A stretch of DNA of 64,000 bases from Roseiarcus sp963765375 (GTDB lineage Bacteria; Pseudomonadota; Alphaproteobacteria; Rhizobiales; Beijerinckiaceae): the NCBI GenBank assembly GCA_963765375.1, contig CAVXVZ010000002.1, positions 1 through 64,000 on the forward strand, written 5' to 3'. Of this stretch, positions 43,706 through 53,534 are shown in pieces. Numbering within the stretch: the stretch's first letter is position 1; every line of letters starts with the position of its first letter. The notes beneath the pieces are model-generated. The model was not told the DNA's origin, did no database searches, and was given only the letters and a program-made list of their open reading frames with translations. The translations under genes and the position numbers were made by a program.

Positions 43706-44844
43706 TCCTCAGGCGCGCCTGGATGGTCGAGATCGGCGGCCGGGCGCTTGCGGGTTGCGGCGATGAGGAAGCCCATGCCGAGGCCGAGCGCGAGCAGCGA
43801 CGAGCCGCCGTAGGAGATGAACGGAAGTGTCATTCCCTTGGCCGGCATGGCCCGCAGATTGACCGCCATGTTGATCCAGCTCTGGACCCCGAACATCACG
43901 GTCAGTCCGCCGGCCGCGAGCCGGCAGAACGGGTCAGGGTTGCGGGACGCGAGATAGAGGGCGCGCAGCACGATGAAGGCGAAGAACGCGATGAGCGCCA
44001 TGCAGGCGATCATGCCGAATTCCTCGCCGGTCACGGCGAAGACGAAGTCGGTGTGGGCGTCGGGCAGGATGCGCTTATAGACGCCCTCGCCCGGCCCGCG
44101 GCCGAACCAGCCGCCCGAAAGGATGCTCTGAAGAGCGGTGTCGACCTGGAAGGTGTCGACCAAGCCTCCGGTCGAATCGGGATCGAGAAAGCGCAGCACC
44201 CGCTCGTGCACGTGCGGCGACAGTTTGAACACCGCAAAGCCTCCGGCCATGCCGATGCCGCCGACCGCGGCTACCCAGAACCAATGCAGGCCGGCCAGGA
44301 AGAAGAGCGCCGTCCAGACGATCGCCACCAGCATCGTCTGGCCGAAGTCGGGCTCGAGGATGAGCGGCACGATCGCAAGCGGCAGCAAGACGAAGGACAG
44401 GACCTTGGCCCAAATTGCGGTAGGGCCCTTCCGCCCGCCCTCGGTGAAGGCCCAAGCGCCGAGAACGACGAAGGCGGGCTTGATGAACTCCGACGGCTGG
44501 AGGCCGAAGATCCAGCGGCGCGCCCCTTTGACCTCCGCGCCGAACATCAGCGCGAGAATGATGAGCGCGAACGAAACGATGAACGCCACCAGCGCGGCGC
44601 GGCGCATGTGGCGCGGCGACAGGAACGAGGTCGCGATCATCAGCGCCGCGGTCGGGACCAGCATCAGCGCCTGGCGGTCGACGAAGTGGAAGGTCGTGAG
44701 GTTCAGCCGCTCGGCGACCGCCGGACTGGCCGCGAGCGCCATGACGAGGCCGATCACCATGAGCGCAACGAACGACCCGATCAGCCAGCGGTCGGCGGTG
44801 CGCATCCAGTCCGCGACCGGGCCGAGCTCGATTCTCGACGCCAT
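43702..44844 (-). CDS. ftsW: Peptidoglycan glycosyltransferase FtsW
   Basis: A 380-residue SEDS-family membrane protein with about ten helices that polymerises lipid II at the division site with FtsI. It has GVKGARRWIFGLQPSEFIKPAFV, QPDFGQTMLV (as EPDFGQTML), LPDAHTDFVFAVTGEEFG and the closing GMTLPFISYGGSSLLALGLGMGF. I chose ATG 44844, which follows GGAGG and leaves five bases after murD; an upstream start at 44904 would overlap murD by 55 bases. Confidence 0.96.
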   Translation of the reverse strand: MASRIELGPVADWMRTADRWLIGSFVALMVIGLVMALAASPAVAERLNLTTFHFVDRQALMLVPTAALMIATSFLSPRHMRRAALVAFIVSFALIILALMFGAEVKGARRWIFGLQPSEFIKPAFVVLGAWAFTEGGRKGPTAIWAKVLSFVLLPLAIVPLILEPDFGQTMLVAIVWTALFFLAGLHWFWVAAVGGIGMAGGFAVFKLSPHVHERVLRFLDPDSTGGLVDTFQVDTALQSILSGGWFGRGPGEGVYKRILPDAHTDFVFAVTGEEFGMIACMALIAFFAFIVLRALYLASRNPDPFCRLAAGGLTVMFGVQSWINMAVNLRAMPAKGMTLPFISYGGSSLLALGLGMGFLIAATRKRPAADLDHPGAPEE

Positions 44845-44849
44845 CGGCT

Positions 44850-46274
44850 CTAGGCCTCCCTCTTTGCGCGTGCGCCCGCCGCTCCCGTGCGCCGCGCCAG
44901 CCATTCGGCGACGGAAGCGCGAAAGGCGTCGCCGCGCGCTTCGAAATTCGCGAATTGATCAAACGACGCGCAGGCCGGCGACAGCAGCACCGCGGGTTCC
45001 TGCCCCGGCGAACGCGTCGCGTCCTCGGCCGCCGCCTCGACCGCCGCGCCGAGCGTCCCTGAGCGCACGAAAGGAACGGCGCCCGCGAGCGTCAGCGCGA
45101 ATTCGTCTGCGGCCTCGCCGATCAGGTAGGCCTTGGCGACGCGTGGGAACAAGGGCCGCAGCGCCTCGACGCCGCCCGCCTTGGGCTTGCCCCCGAGAAT
45201 CCAGTGGACATCGCGAAACGACATCAACGCCTTTTCGGCCGCGTCGGCGTTGGTCGCCTTCGAGTCGTTGATGAACAGCACCCGGCCAAGCCGGCCGACC
45301 TCTTCCATGCGATGAGCAAGTCCAGGAAAGCTGACGAAGGCGCTGACGATGCGCTCGCGCTCAACCCCGAGCGTCCTCGCCGCGGCGTAAGCAAACGCGG
45401 CGTTCTGCCCGTTGTGGGCGCCGCGAAGCGCGCGCGCCGGCTGAAGATCGGCCGCCGGCGCGGCTTCTCCGAGCGCCATCACCCGATGCTCGCTGATCCA
45501 GAAATCGGCAAGCGGAGTGTCTTTGCCCGAGACCGCGATGACGCGCGGCCGGCCGGCGCGCGCCTTCAGCCGCGCATAAATTTCGCGGCACGTCTCGTCA
45601 TCGACGCCGACCAGCGCGACATCGGAGTGGGCGACGAGGCGCTCCTTGATCGCCGCATAGCGTTGAAGGTCGCCATGCCGGTCAAGATGGTCCGGGGTGA
45701 TGTTGATGAGGCAGCCCACGCTCGGCGCGAGCGAGGGAGCGAGATCGATCTGATAGGACGAGCACTCGACGACGTGCGTCCGCCCTGCGGCAGGCGGCGG
45801 CAGGTCGAGCACCGGCACGCCAATGTTGCCCCCCATCGCCACGTCGCGTCCGGCTTCCCTCAGCACATGGGCGATCAGCGCCGTGGTGGTCGATTTGCCA
45901 TTGGTGCCGGTGATCGCGACGAACGGCGCATCGGGCGCTCTCGCCCCGCGCTCGCGGACGAAGAGCTCGATGTCGCCGACGACCGGAACCCCCGCCTCAT
46001 CGGCAAGGTTGACCGTCCAGTGCGGCGCGGGATGGGTCAGCGGGACGCCGGGCGCGAGCACGAACAACTTGAAGGTGCGCCAGTCGGCCTCGGCGAGATC
46101 GACGAGCGCAATTCCCGCAGCGGAAGCGCGTTCGCGAGCGGCGGGACTGTCGTCCCAGGCGGCGACTTCGGCGCCGCCGCCGACCAGCGCCCGGGCGGTC
46201 GACAGTCCCGAGCCGCCGAGTCCGAAGAGGGCGACGCTCTGGCCGCGCATGGTCTCGACCGGCGTCATCGTCAC
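44850..46274 (-). CDS. murD: UDP-MurNAc-L-Ala:D-Glu ligase MurD
   Basis: A 474-residue cytoplasmic ligase adding D-glutamate to UDP-MurNAc-L-Ala. An N-terminal Rossmann domain (VALFGLGGSGLSTARAL) is followed by an ATPase domain with P-loop GTNGKSTTTAL, ITPDHLDRHG, and a C-terminal domain with NDSKATNADAAEKAL. Its start overlaps the mraY stop by four bases. Confidence 0.97.
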   Translation of the reverse strand: MTMTPVETMRGQSVALFGLGGSGLSTARALVGGGAEVAAWDDSPAARERASAAGIALVDLAEADWRTFKLFVLAPGVPLTHPAPHWTVNLADEAGVPVVGDIELFVRERGARAPDAPFVAITGTNGKSTTTALIAHVLREAGRDVAMGGNIGVPVLDLPPPAAGRTHVVECSSYQIDLAPSLAPSVGCLINITPDHLDRHGDLQRYAAIKERLVAHSDVALVGVDDETCREIYARLKARAGRPRVIAVSGKDTPLADFWISEHRVMALGEAAPAADLQPARALRGAHNGQNAAFAYAAARTLGVERERIVSAFVSFPGLAHRMEEVGRLGRVLFINDSKATNADAAEKALMSFRDVHWILGGKPKAGGVEALRPLFPRVAKAYLIGEAADEFALTLAGAVPFVRSGTLGAAVEAAAEDATRSPGQEPAVLLSPACASFDQFANFEARGDAFRASVAEWLARRTGAAGARAKREA

Positions 46275-47344
46275 CTCAGCTTAAGCGAGGCGAGTCCGAT
46301 CATCGCAAGCACAAAGGCGATGATCCAGAACCGCATGACGATCTGCGGCTCGGACCAGCCGAGCTGCTCGAAATGATGATGGATCGGCGCCATCCGGAAC
46401 ACCCGCTTGCCGGTGAGCTTGAACGACGCCACCTGCACCACGACCGACAGCGCCTCCATCACGAACAACCCGCCAATCACCGCGAGCACGATCTCGTGCT
46501 TGATCGCCACCGCCGTCGCGCCGAGCAGGCCGCCCAGCGCCAGCGATCCGGTGTCGCCCATGAAAATCTGCGCCGGGGGAGCGTTGAACCAAAGGAAGCC
46601 GACGCCGGCGCCAATCAGAGCCCCGCAGACCACCATCAAGTCGCCGGCGAAGGGGACGTGATTGATGAGAAGATAGTGGGAGTAAAGGAGATTGCCGGCG
46701 ATATAGGCGATGAGGCCAAGCGTCGCGGCGGCAATCATCACCGGCACGATCGCCAGGCCGTCGAGACCGTCGGTCAGATTGACCGCGTTGCCGAAGGCGA
46801 CGATCACGAACGGGCCGAACAGCAGGAACGCCCAACCGAAGTCAAACACAAAGCCGGTGACGAACGGCACCGCGAGCGCAGTCGCTCCACTGGCGCCGAC
46901 CAGCATCATCGCGTAGCAAGCCAGCGCCGCGATAATATATTCGCCGATGAGGCGGGCGCGGGCCGAGAAGCCACGATCCGACTGCTTGGTCACCTTCAGA
47001 TAGTCGTCATAGAAACCGATCACGGCGAAACCGGCGGTGACGAACAGAATGATCCACACATAGGGGCTTTCGAGATTGGCCCACAGCAGCGCGGAGACAA
47101 ACAGGCCGAACAGGATCATGAGGCCGCCCATCGTCGGCGTGCCCTTCTTGCTCAGAAGATGCGAGGCCGGGCCATCGAGGCGAATCGGCTGCCCTTTGCC
47201 CTGTTTCAGACGCAGCGCCGAGATGATCGCCGGACCGAAAAAGAAGACGAGGAAAAGTCCGGTCCCCGCGGCGCCGAGCGTCCGGAAGGTGAGATAGCGG
47301 AAGAGGTGGAATACGCCCGGGAGCTCGGACAGCCAGGTCAGCAT
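46271..47344 (-). CDS. mraY: Phospho-MurNAc-pentapeptide transferase MraY
   Basis: A 357-residue, ten-helix membrane enzyme that transfers phospho-MurNAc-pentapeptide to undecaprenyl phosphate, giving lipid I. Signature elements are KKGTPTMGGLMI, the aspartate pair in GFYDDYLKVTKQSDRG, NAVNLTDGLDGLAI, GDTGSLALGG and PIHHHFEQLGW. Eight bases follow the end of murF. Confidence 0.98.
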   Translation of the reverse strand: MLTWLSELPGVFHLFRYLTFRTLGAAGTGLFLVFFFGPAIISALRLKQGKGQPIRLDGPASHLLSKKGTPTMGGLMILFGLFVSALLWANLESPYVWIILFVTAGFAVIGFYDDYLKVTKQSDRGFSARARLIGEYIIAALACYAMMLVGASGATALAVPFVTGFVFDFGWAFLLFGPFVIVAFGNAVNLTDGLDGLAIVPVMIAAATLGLIAYIAGNLLYSHYLLINHVPFAGDLMVVCGALIGAGVGFLWFNAPPAQIFMGDTGSLALGGLLGATAVAIKHEIVLAVIGGLFVMEALSVVVQVASFKLTGKRVFRMAPIHHHFEQLGWSEPQIVMRFWIIAFVLAMIGLASLKLR

Positions 47345-47352
47345 CGAATGTC

Positions 47353-48768
47353 CTAGCCTCCCACGCCGCGGGCGAAGCGATCGCGCAGCGCCGCGACCAG
47401 CGGACCCATCCGGCTGCCGTTGGAGCCTTTGATCATCGCGATGTCGCCGCCCCGCAATTCGCGAGCGACTTCGTCTGTCAACTCGTTCGACCGCTCTGCC
47501 CAGGCAGCTCGCATCGAAGCCGGGGCCGCGTCGTAGAGCGCGCGGGTGAGCGGACCGGCCCCGAACAAGAGATCGACGCCGCTGGCGCTGAGGTCGGCGG
47601 CGAGTTCGGCGTGCATCGCCTCCGCCTTCGGCCCGAGCTCGAGCATGTCGCCGATGACGGCGATGCGGCGGCCTTTCGGTCCCGGCTTCGCCGCGGCGAG
47701 CAGGTTGAGCGCCGCCCGCATCGAGGCTGGATTGGCGTTGTAGCTCTCGTCAATGATGATCGCCGGACCATCGGCCGTCTTCACCGAGAAGCGCGCACCC
47801 CTGCCCTGCTGCGGCGAGAAACGCTTGAGCGCCGCGGCGCAGGCGTCAAGATCCGCGCCGAGCGCTTCCGCCGCGAGCAGCGCGCCAAGCGCGTTTTCGG
47901 CCATGTGGACGCCGGGCGCGCCAAGGACGAACGCCAACTCGCGGCCGAGGACCATCGTCCTCACGCGCGACCCGCCGTCGATCGCCTCGACCTCGATCAG
48001 CCGGGCGTCGCAATCGGCGCCCCGGCCGAATGTCAGGACCCGCGCCCCACGCGCTGCAGCTGCTTTCACCAGCCGCTCGAATTGTGGCGCGTCGCGGTTG
48101 AGCGCCGCCACCCCGCCGGGCTCGAGGCCGAGGAAGATCTCGGCTTTCGCGTCCGCGATCGCCTCGATCGAGCCGAGATGCTCGATGTGGACCGGGGCGA
48201 TCGTCGTCACCAGGGCTGCGTGTGGCCGCGCCATGCGGCTGAGCGGCGCGATTTCGCCTGCGTGATTCATGCCGATCTCGAACACGCCGTAACGGGCGCG
48301 CACGGCCATGCGCGCGAGCGTCAGCGGCACGCCCCAGTGATTGTTATAGGAGTGAGCCGACGCGTGCGTCGCGCCGCACGCCGCGAGCATCGCGCGCAGC
48401 ATCTCCTTGACCGTCGTCTTGCCGACCGAACCGGTCACCGCGACGATCCGCGCCTTCGACCGGGCGCGGGCGGCGACGCCCAGCCGCTCCATCGCGCTCA
48501 GAGTGTCGTCGACGGCGAAGAGAGGCCCCAACGCGGCGAGCCGGGCAGCGCGCTCACGCGACACGACCGCGGCGACGGCGCCGGACTCGAATGCCCGAGC
48601 GATATGATCGTGGCCGTCGTGTGCGGCGCCCTTGATGGCGATGAAGAGATCGCCGGCCTCAAGCGTCCGGCTGTCGATCGAGACGCCGCGAACGGCGGCG
48701 CTCAGCGGCGCGCTTGGGGCGACGCCGAAAGCGGCGGTGAGCTCCCCCTCGCTCCAAAGCTCGATCAC
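47353..48768 (-). CDS. murF: UDP-MurNAc-tripeptide:D-Ala-D-Ala ligase MurF
   Basis: A 471-residue Mur ligase that adds D-alanyl-D-alanine. It has the uridine-binding N-terminal domain (GVSIDSRTLEAGDLFIAIKG), P-loop VTGSVGKTTVKEML, FEIGMNHAGEIAPLSRMARP, and the C-terminal VIDESYNANPASMRAAL and GDMLELG. It overlaps murE by four bases. Confidence 0.97.
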   Translation of the reverse strand: MIELWSEGELTAAFGVAPSAPLSAAVRGVSIDSRTLEAGDLFIAIKGAAHDGHDHIARAFESGAVAAVVSRERAARLAALGPLFAVDDTLSAMERLGVAARARSKARIVAVTGSVGKTTVKEMLRAMLAACGATHASAHSYNNHWGVPLTLARMAVRARYGVFEIGMNHAGEIAPLSRMARPHAALVTTIAPVHIEHLGSIEAIADAKAEIFLGLEPGGVAALNRDAPQFERLVKAAAARGARVLTFGRGADCDARLIEVEAIDGGSRVRTMVLGRELAFVLGAPGVHMAENALGALLAAEALGADLDACAAALKRFSPQQGRGARFSVKTADGPAIIIDESYNANPASMRAALNLLAAAKPGPKGRRIAVIGDMLELGPKAEAMHAELAADLSASGVDLLFGAGPLTRALYDAAPASMRAAWAERSNELTDEVARELRGGDIAMIKGSNGSRMGPLVAALRDRFARGVGG

Positions 48769-50207
48769 GCGGCCTCCTTAAGCGCCGCGCGCGCTTCATC
48801 GGCGTCGGAGAACGGGAGCGTGCTTGCGCCAACAATCTGGCCGGTCTCGTGACCCTTGCCGGCGATGATGAGCGCATCGCCGTCGGCAAGCATCGCGACG
48901 CCTGCGCGAATGGCCGCGCCCCGATCGCCGATTTCGAGCGCCGAAGGCGCGGCGGCAAGGATCTCAGCGCGAATGGCGGCGGGGTCCTCGGAGCGTGGAT
49001 TGTCGTCGGTCACGATCGCCACATCGGCAAGGCGGGCCGCAATCCCGCCCATGATCGGCCGCTTGCCCGGATCGCGGTCGCCGCCGCAGCCGAACACCAG
49101 GACCAGGCGGCCGCGCACGAAGGGCCGCAAGGCCGCAAGCGCCTTGTCGAGCGCGTCGGGTTTGTGGGCGTAGTCGACGAACACCGCCGCGCCGCGGACC
49201 TCGCCGACGCGCTCGAGCCGTCCCGGCGCGCCGCGCAGCTTTTGCAATGCGTCAAAGACGGCGTCAGCCTCGCTGCCCGCAGCGATACAGAGCCCGGCGG
49301 CGACCAGCGCGTTCGAGATCTGGAAGCCGCCGGGCAGCGGAAACTTCAGGCGCCGGCGGCGGCCGCCAAACTCCAGGTCGAGAATCGACGAAAAGCGATC
49401 GCGCGCGGCCGAGACGAGCCGGATCGTCTCGCCGTTCGTTCCGACCGTCACCGCCTCGAGCCCGCGCGCCCGCGCGGCCGCGATCACCCGCGGGGCGATG
49501 GCGCTGTCGGCGTCGATCACGGCCGGCGCGCCATCGGGCAGGAGGTCATGAAACAGCCTGAGCTTGGCCGCGAGATAGTCCTCGACCGTCGCGTGGTAGT
49601 CCATGTGGTCGCGAGTGAGATTGGTGAACGCGCCCGCTGCGAGGCGCACGCCGTCGAGCCGCTTCTGGTCGAGACCATGGGAAGAGGCCTCCATGGCGAG
49701 ATGGGTGACGCCGCTTGCGGCGAGCCGGTCAAGGAGCTCATGAAGCGCGATCGGATCCGGGGTGGTCAGCGACCCGTAGACGGTCAGCGGACGCGACACG
49801 ACGCCGAGCGTCCCGATCGAAGCGGATTCGAGCCCAAGCGCTTGCCAGATCTGGCGCACAAAGGCGGCGACCGAGGTTTTTCCGCTGGTGCCGGTGACCG
49901 CCACGATGGTCTCCGGCTGGCGCGGATAAAAGCGCGCGGCGGCGCGAGCGAGGGTGGCGCGGGCGTCGGCGACCTTGACCAAGAAGGCGTCGGGGATCTC
50001 CGTCCCGCGTTCGGCGACGACCGCGGCCGCGCCCCTGGCCAGCGCCTCATCGACATGCTTGAGGCCATCGTCCTTCGCGCCTGAGAGGGCGAAGAACAAG
50101 TCGCCCGGCGCGATTTTGCGGCTGTCAAAGGCGAGCCCCGCGATAGCGCGCGAGGCGAGCGCGCCGTCAGCGTCTTTGAGCTCCAGGATGTCGCCAAGCC
50201 GTCTCAT
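48765..50207 (-). CDS. murE: UDP-MurNAc-dipeptide:meso-DAP ligase MurE
   Basis: A 480-residue Mur ligase adding the third residue of the stem peptide. P-loop VTGTSGKTSVAAFV; EASSHGLDQKRLDG; and the specificity loop DNPRSEDP, which indicates meso-diaminopimelate, as expected for a Gram-negative cell wall. ATG 50207 is preferred because it leaves 10 bases after ftsI with an upstream AAGGAG; the longer start at 50252 would overlap ftsI. Confidence 0.97.
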   Translation of the reverse strand: MRRLGDILELKDADGALASRAIAGLAFDSRKIAPGDLFFALSGAKDDGLKHVDEALARGAAAVVAERGTEIPDAFLVKVADARATLARAAARFYPRQPETIVAVTGTSGKTSVAAFVRQIWQALGLESASIGTLGVVSRPLTVYGSLTTPDPIALHELLDRLAASGVTHLAMEASSHGLDQKRLDGVRLAAGAFTNLTRDHMDYHATVEDYLAAKLRLFHDLLPDGAPAVIDADSAIAPRVIAAARARGLEAVTVGTNGETIRLVSAARDRFSSILDLEFGGRRRRLKFPLPGGFQISNALVAAGLCIAAGSEADAVFDALQKLRGAPGRLERVGEVRGAAVFVDYAHKPDALDKALAALRPFVRGRLVLVFGCGGDRDPGKRPIMGGIAARLADVAIVTDDNPRSEDPAAIRAEILAAAPSALEIGDRGAAIRAGVAMLADGDALIIAGKGHETGQIVGASTLPFSDADEARAALKEAA

Positions 50208-50217
50208 CGCCGGCGTC

Positions 50218-52134
50218 TTACTCCTTGTTGGTCTTGTCGGCGTCGGCTCCATACCCCAGTCGGGCGATGATGGGGAACGGCTGATTTGGCGGCTCCTTCA
50301 TCGGCGCCACGCCCATCAGCGGCTCGACGCGACGGATCAGCGCGCCGGCGACCCGCCCGGCGTTATAGGCGGCGGTATGGAATCCATGGTCCTCCGGCGC
50401 CGCCTGGGGATCGTCGTAGATGGTCAGGTAGAGGTACTTCGGCTTGTCGGCGGGCGTGATCGCCATGAATGTGGTGAAAACCTTGTTCTCCGAATAGTGG
50501 CCGTGGATGATCTTGTCGGCGGTCCCGGTCTTGCCGCCGACGTAATAGCCGGGAATGTTGGCGAAACTGGCGGACCCGTGGGTCGCATTGGAGCGCATCA
50601 GGTAGCGCATGGATTCGGACGTCTGCTCGCTTATCACGCGATGGCTGACCTTCTCCGCCTCCTCCTTGGTGCGGGGAATAAACGTCGGCGTCATCATCTC
50701 GCCGCCGTTGACCAGCGCGCACACCGCCATGACCGCCTGAATGGGCGCAACGTTCAGCCCCTGGCCGAAGGCTATGGTCATGGTGTTGAGAAGCGCCCAG
50801 TGCTTGGGCACCAGCGGCTCGGCGCTCTCCGGCAACTCGGTGCGCAACCGGTCGAGCTGGCCCATCTTCTTCAGGAAGGCTTTGTGCCCCTCGATGCCGA
50901 CCATCAGAGCGAGGCGCGCGGCGCCGATGTTCGAGGAATGGGTGAACACTTCAGGCACCGTCAGCACGCGATGGGTGGCGTGAAAGTCGTGAATCGTGAA
51001 TCGCCCGTAGCGCAGGCTGTCGCGCGCATCCACGTGCGAACCGAGATTGACCTTGCCCGATTCGAGCGCCATCGCGAGCGAAAGCGCCTTGAAGGTCGAG
51101 CCCATTTCGTAGACGCCGACGCTGATGCGGTTGATCTTCGTCGGGTCGCGCACATCGCCCGGATCATTGGGATCGAAGTCAGGGAGGGATTCGAGCGCGA
51201 GCACTTCGCCGGTGTTGACGTCGACGACCATGCCGGCCGCCGCCTTGGCGTGGAACCGGTCGAGCCCCACGAGAAGCTCGTCGCGGAGCGCATGGGTCGC
51301 CTTGAGGTCGAGCGAGAGCCTGACCGGCTTCAGGCTGTCGGGATCGACAGTGAAACCGGCGACATGCGGATCGGTCAGGCTCTGCTCGTCGAGATATTTC
51401 TCCATGCCGGCGATGCCGACATTATCCTTGTCGACGAACCCGATCACGTGCGCGCCGATCGAGCCGTTTGGATAAACGCGCTTGTTCTCCGGCAGGAAGC
51501 CGACGCCCGGCAGGCCGAGATGAAAGATTTCCGCCTGCTCCTTGGGCGTGATCTGGCGCTTGACCCAGATGAAGCCCTTCTTTGAGCCCAGCCGCTCGCG
51601 CAGCTCCTTCGCGTCGACATCCGGAAGCACGGCGGTGATGAGCTCGACCGCTTCGTCTTTGTCGATGATGCGGTTGGGCTCTGCAAACACCGACATGGTC
51701 TTGACGTCGGTGGCGAGGATGGCGCCGTTGCGGTCGAGCAGATCGGGCCTCGCGCCCGAGACCGCGTCATCGGCCGCAGCCTTCAGCGTTTGCGGCGGAT
51801 CATGCGATAGGCCGAGCGCGAGCAGCTTCACGCCGATCGCGGCATAAGCCACAAACAGGCCAAGCGCGAGGGTGCGGATCCGCGCCCCCGAACGATCGAG
51901 CCGCGTCGAAAGAAGCTCCCGCGCGAAGGCTTTCAGTTTCGCATTCGTCAGATGCGCGGCGAGCGGCGGCCGGCCCGCCCGCACGCCGGTCGGCTCGAGG
52001 TCTACGCCGAAATTTTTTGGCAAATAGCTCCGCAGCCGCGCAATGGCCGCGTCAGCCAGCACGTTTGCGGGATTGAGCCGCTCCCATTTGCCGGCCTTGG
52101 GTTTCGCGCCGGGATCCGCCGGGGTTGCGCCCAT
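50218..52134 (-). CDS. ftsI: Peptidoglycan D,D-transpeptidase FtsI (PBP3)
   Basis: A 638-residue class B penicillin-binding protein of the divisome. A long cytoplasmic N-terminal tail (1-85) precedes a transmembrane helix (about 87-107), a pedestal domain, and the transpeptidase with nucleophile Ser346 in STFK, the SSN triad at 400-402 and KTGTADK near the C terminus. The extended cytoplasmic tail is longer than in E. coli and typical of Hyphomicrobiales. Four bases separate it from ftsL. Confidence 0.97.
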   Translation of the reverse strand: MGATPADPGAKPKAGKWERLNPANVLADAAIARLRSYLPKNFGVDLEPTGVRAGRPPLAAHLTNAKLKAFARELLSTRLDRSGARIRTLALGLFVAYAAIGVKLLALGLSHDPPQTLKAAADDAVSGARPDLLDRNGAILATDVKTMSVFAEPNRIIDKDEAVELITAVLPDVDAKELRERLGSKKGFIWVKRQITPKEQAEIFHLGLPGVGFLPENKRVYPNGSIGAHVIGFVDKDNVGIAGMEKYLDEQSLTDPHVAGFTVDPDSLKPVRLSLDLKATHALRDELLVGLDRFHAKAAAGMVVDVNTGEVLALESLPDFDPNDPGDVRDPTKINRISVGVYEMGSTFKALSLAMALESGKVNLGSHVDARDSLRYGRFTIHDFHATHRVLTVPEVFTHSSNIGAARLALMVGIEGHKAFLKKMGQLDRLRTELPESAEPLVPKHWALLNTMTIAFGQGLNVAPIQAVMAVCALVNGGEMMTPTFIPRTKEEAEKVSHRVISEQTSESMRYLMRSNATHGSASFANIPGYYVGGKTGTADKIIHGHYSENKVFTTFMAITPADKPKYLYLTIYDDPQAAPEDHGFHTAAYNAGRVAGALIRRVEPLMGVAPMKEPPNQPFPIIARLGYGADADKTNKE

Positions 52135-52137
52135 CCG

Positions 52138-52518
52138 TCACCTCACCGGAGGCGTCGAGTCGGCCGCGGTGACCGCCGGGGTCGAGTTGTCGGCCGTGAA
52201 TCCGAGCGATTCGAGGGTGCGGCCAATCGAGTCGACCTTCGGCTGGGCATCGGGCAATTCGTCGACGGTCGCGATCTGGCTCAGCGCCAGCAACTCGAGG
52301 CCAAGCTTCGAGTCGGCCAGCGCCTGCACCCGGTCGGGCCGGGCAAGATGCGCATATTCGGCCCGCAGGAGATTGATCGCGTCCTTCTCCTTGTCGATAA
52401 GATGGCGCGTCTTCACGAGCTGCTCGGAGGCGTAGATCGTCCGGTACTTGACGCCGTAGACATATGCCGCCGAACCGATCAGCGCCGCGATCGCAGCCGC
52501 GTGCATGAAACGCCACAT
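52138..52518 (-). CDS. ftsL: Cell division protein FtsL
   Basis: A 126-residue bitopic protein: a short N terminus, one transmembrane helix (about 4-22, FMHAAAIAALIGSAAYVYGV), then a periplasmic coiled coil (YASEQLVKTRHLIDKEKDAINLLRAEYAHLARPDRVQALA). It would join FtsB and FtsQ in the divisome. Sequence similarity in this family is low; assignment rests on size, topology and position between rsmH and ftsI. The start overlaps the rsmH stop by one base. Confidence 0.93.
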   Translation of the reverse strand: MWRFMHAAAIAALIGSAAYVYGVKYRTIYASEQLVKTRHLIDKEKDAINLLRAEYAHLARPDRVQALADSKLGLELLALSQIATVDELPDAQPKVDSIGRTLESLGFTADNSTPAVTAADSTPPVR

Positions 52519-53534
52519 CAGGTTCTTCTCCCCCGCCGCGCCGGCAGTCGCGCCAGCGCCTCGATCGCTTCGTCCATTTCTCGCGGCGGCGCGCCGATGC
52601 GCACGCCGAAGCGCAGCTTCGCCGACCGAGAGCGCGGATTGGCCAGCGCTTCGGCGTCGCTCGGCTCGATCGGCTGGCCGCGCGGAACCTCGAACGTCGG
52701 CTGGGCTTGGGCCGGCTCGCCGGGCAATCGGCGCGAGGCGGCGCGCCGGCGGCCTGAGCGGCTCACGAAGAACTGCTTGACGATGCGGTCCTCGAGCGAG
52801 TGGAAGGTCACCACCGCGAGGCGGCCGCCCGGTCTGAGGAGCAGCTCTGCGGCGGCAAGGCCGCGCACGAGCTCGCCGAGTTCGTCGTTGACCGCGATGC
52901 GCAAGGCCTGGAAGGCGCGCGTCGCCGGGTGGGTCATCTCGCCGCGCCGAGACGGCGCGATGCGGGCGATGAGCCCGGCAAGATCGAGCGTAGAAGTGAA
53001 AGGCTTAGCCGTCCGGTCGGCGACTATGGCTCGAGCGATGCGGCGAGCGGCGCGCTCCTCGCCGAAATGAAACAGGATATCGGCGATCGTCGCCTCATCC
53101 TCGTCGCGCAGGATGTCGGCGGCCGAGCGTCCATGCGCCTCCATCCGCATGTCGAGAGGAGCGTCGAACCTGAGCGAAAAGCCGCGCGCCGCCTCGTCGA
53201 GCTGCATCGACGACACTCCGATGTCGAGCACGACCCCGTCCGCCGCCTCGACGCCGAGGCGCCTGGCGACGGCGTCGAGCTCGCCGAAGCGCGCTTCGGC
53301 GAGCCGTAGCCGGCCGGCGGACGAAGCCGCCAGCGCCGCGCCGGCGCGAATGGCCGAGGGGTCGCGGTCGATGGCGATGACGGTCGCGCCGCGATCGAGA
53401 AGCGCGCGTGTATAGCCGCCGGCTCCGAACGTGGCGTCGACATAGAGTCCGCCGGAGCGAGGGTCCAGCGCAGCCATCGCCTCGTGAAGCAGGACGGGAA
53501 GGTGGCCGAGTTCGGCCGGGGCGGCGCGGCTCAT
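52518..53534 (-). CDS. rsmH: 16S rRNA (cytosine1402-N4)-methyltransferase RsmH
   Basis: A 338-residue SAM-dependent enzyme that methylates C1402 in 16S rRNA. Motifs: HLPVLLHEAM, the SAM loop VDATFGAGGYTRALLD, VVLDIGVSSMQLDEAARGFS, THPATRAFQALRIAVNDEL and VVTFHSLEDRIVKQFF. ATG 53534 overlaps the mraZ stop as ATGA; the open frame continues upstream only as out-of-frame mraZ sequence. Confidence 0.97.
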   Translation of the reverse strand: MSRAAPAELGHLPVLLHEAMAALDPRSGGLYVDATFGAGGYTRALLDRGATVIAIDRDPSAIRAGAALAASSAGRLRLAEARFGELDAVARRLGVEAADGVVLDIGVSSMQLDEAARGFSLRFDAPLDMRMEAHGRSAADILRDEDEATIADILFHFGEERAARRIARAIVADRTAKPFTSTLDLAGLIARIAPSRRGEMTHPATRAFQALRIAVNDELGELVRGLAAAELLLRPGGRLAVVTFHSLEDRIVKQFFVSRSGRRRAASRRLPGEPAQAQPTFEVPRGQPIEPSDAEALANPRSRSAKLRFGVRIGAPPREMDEAIEALARLPARRGRRT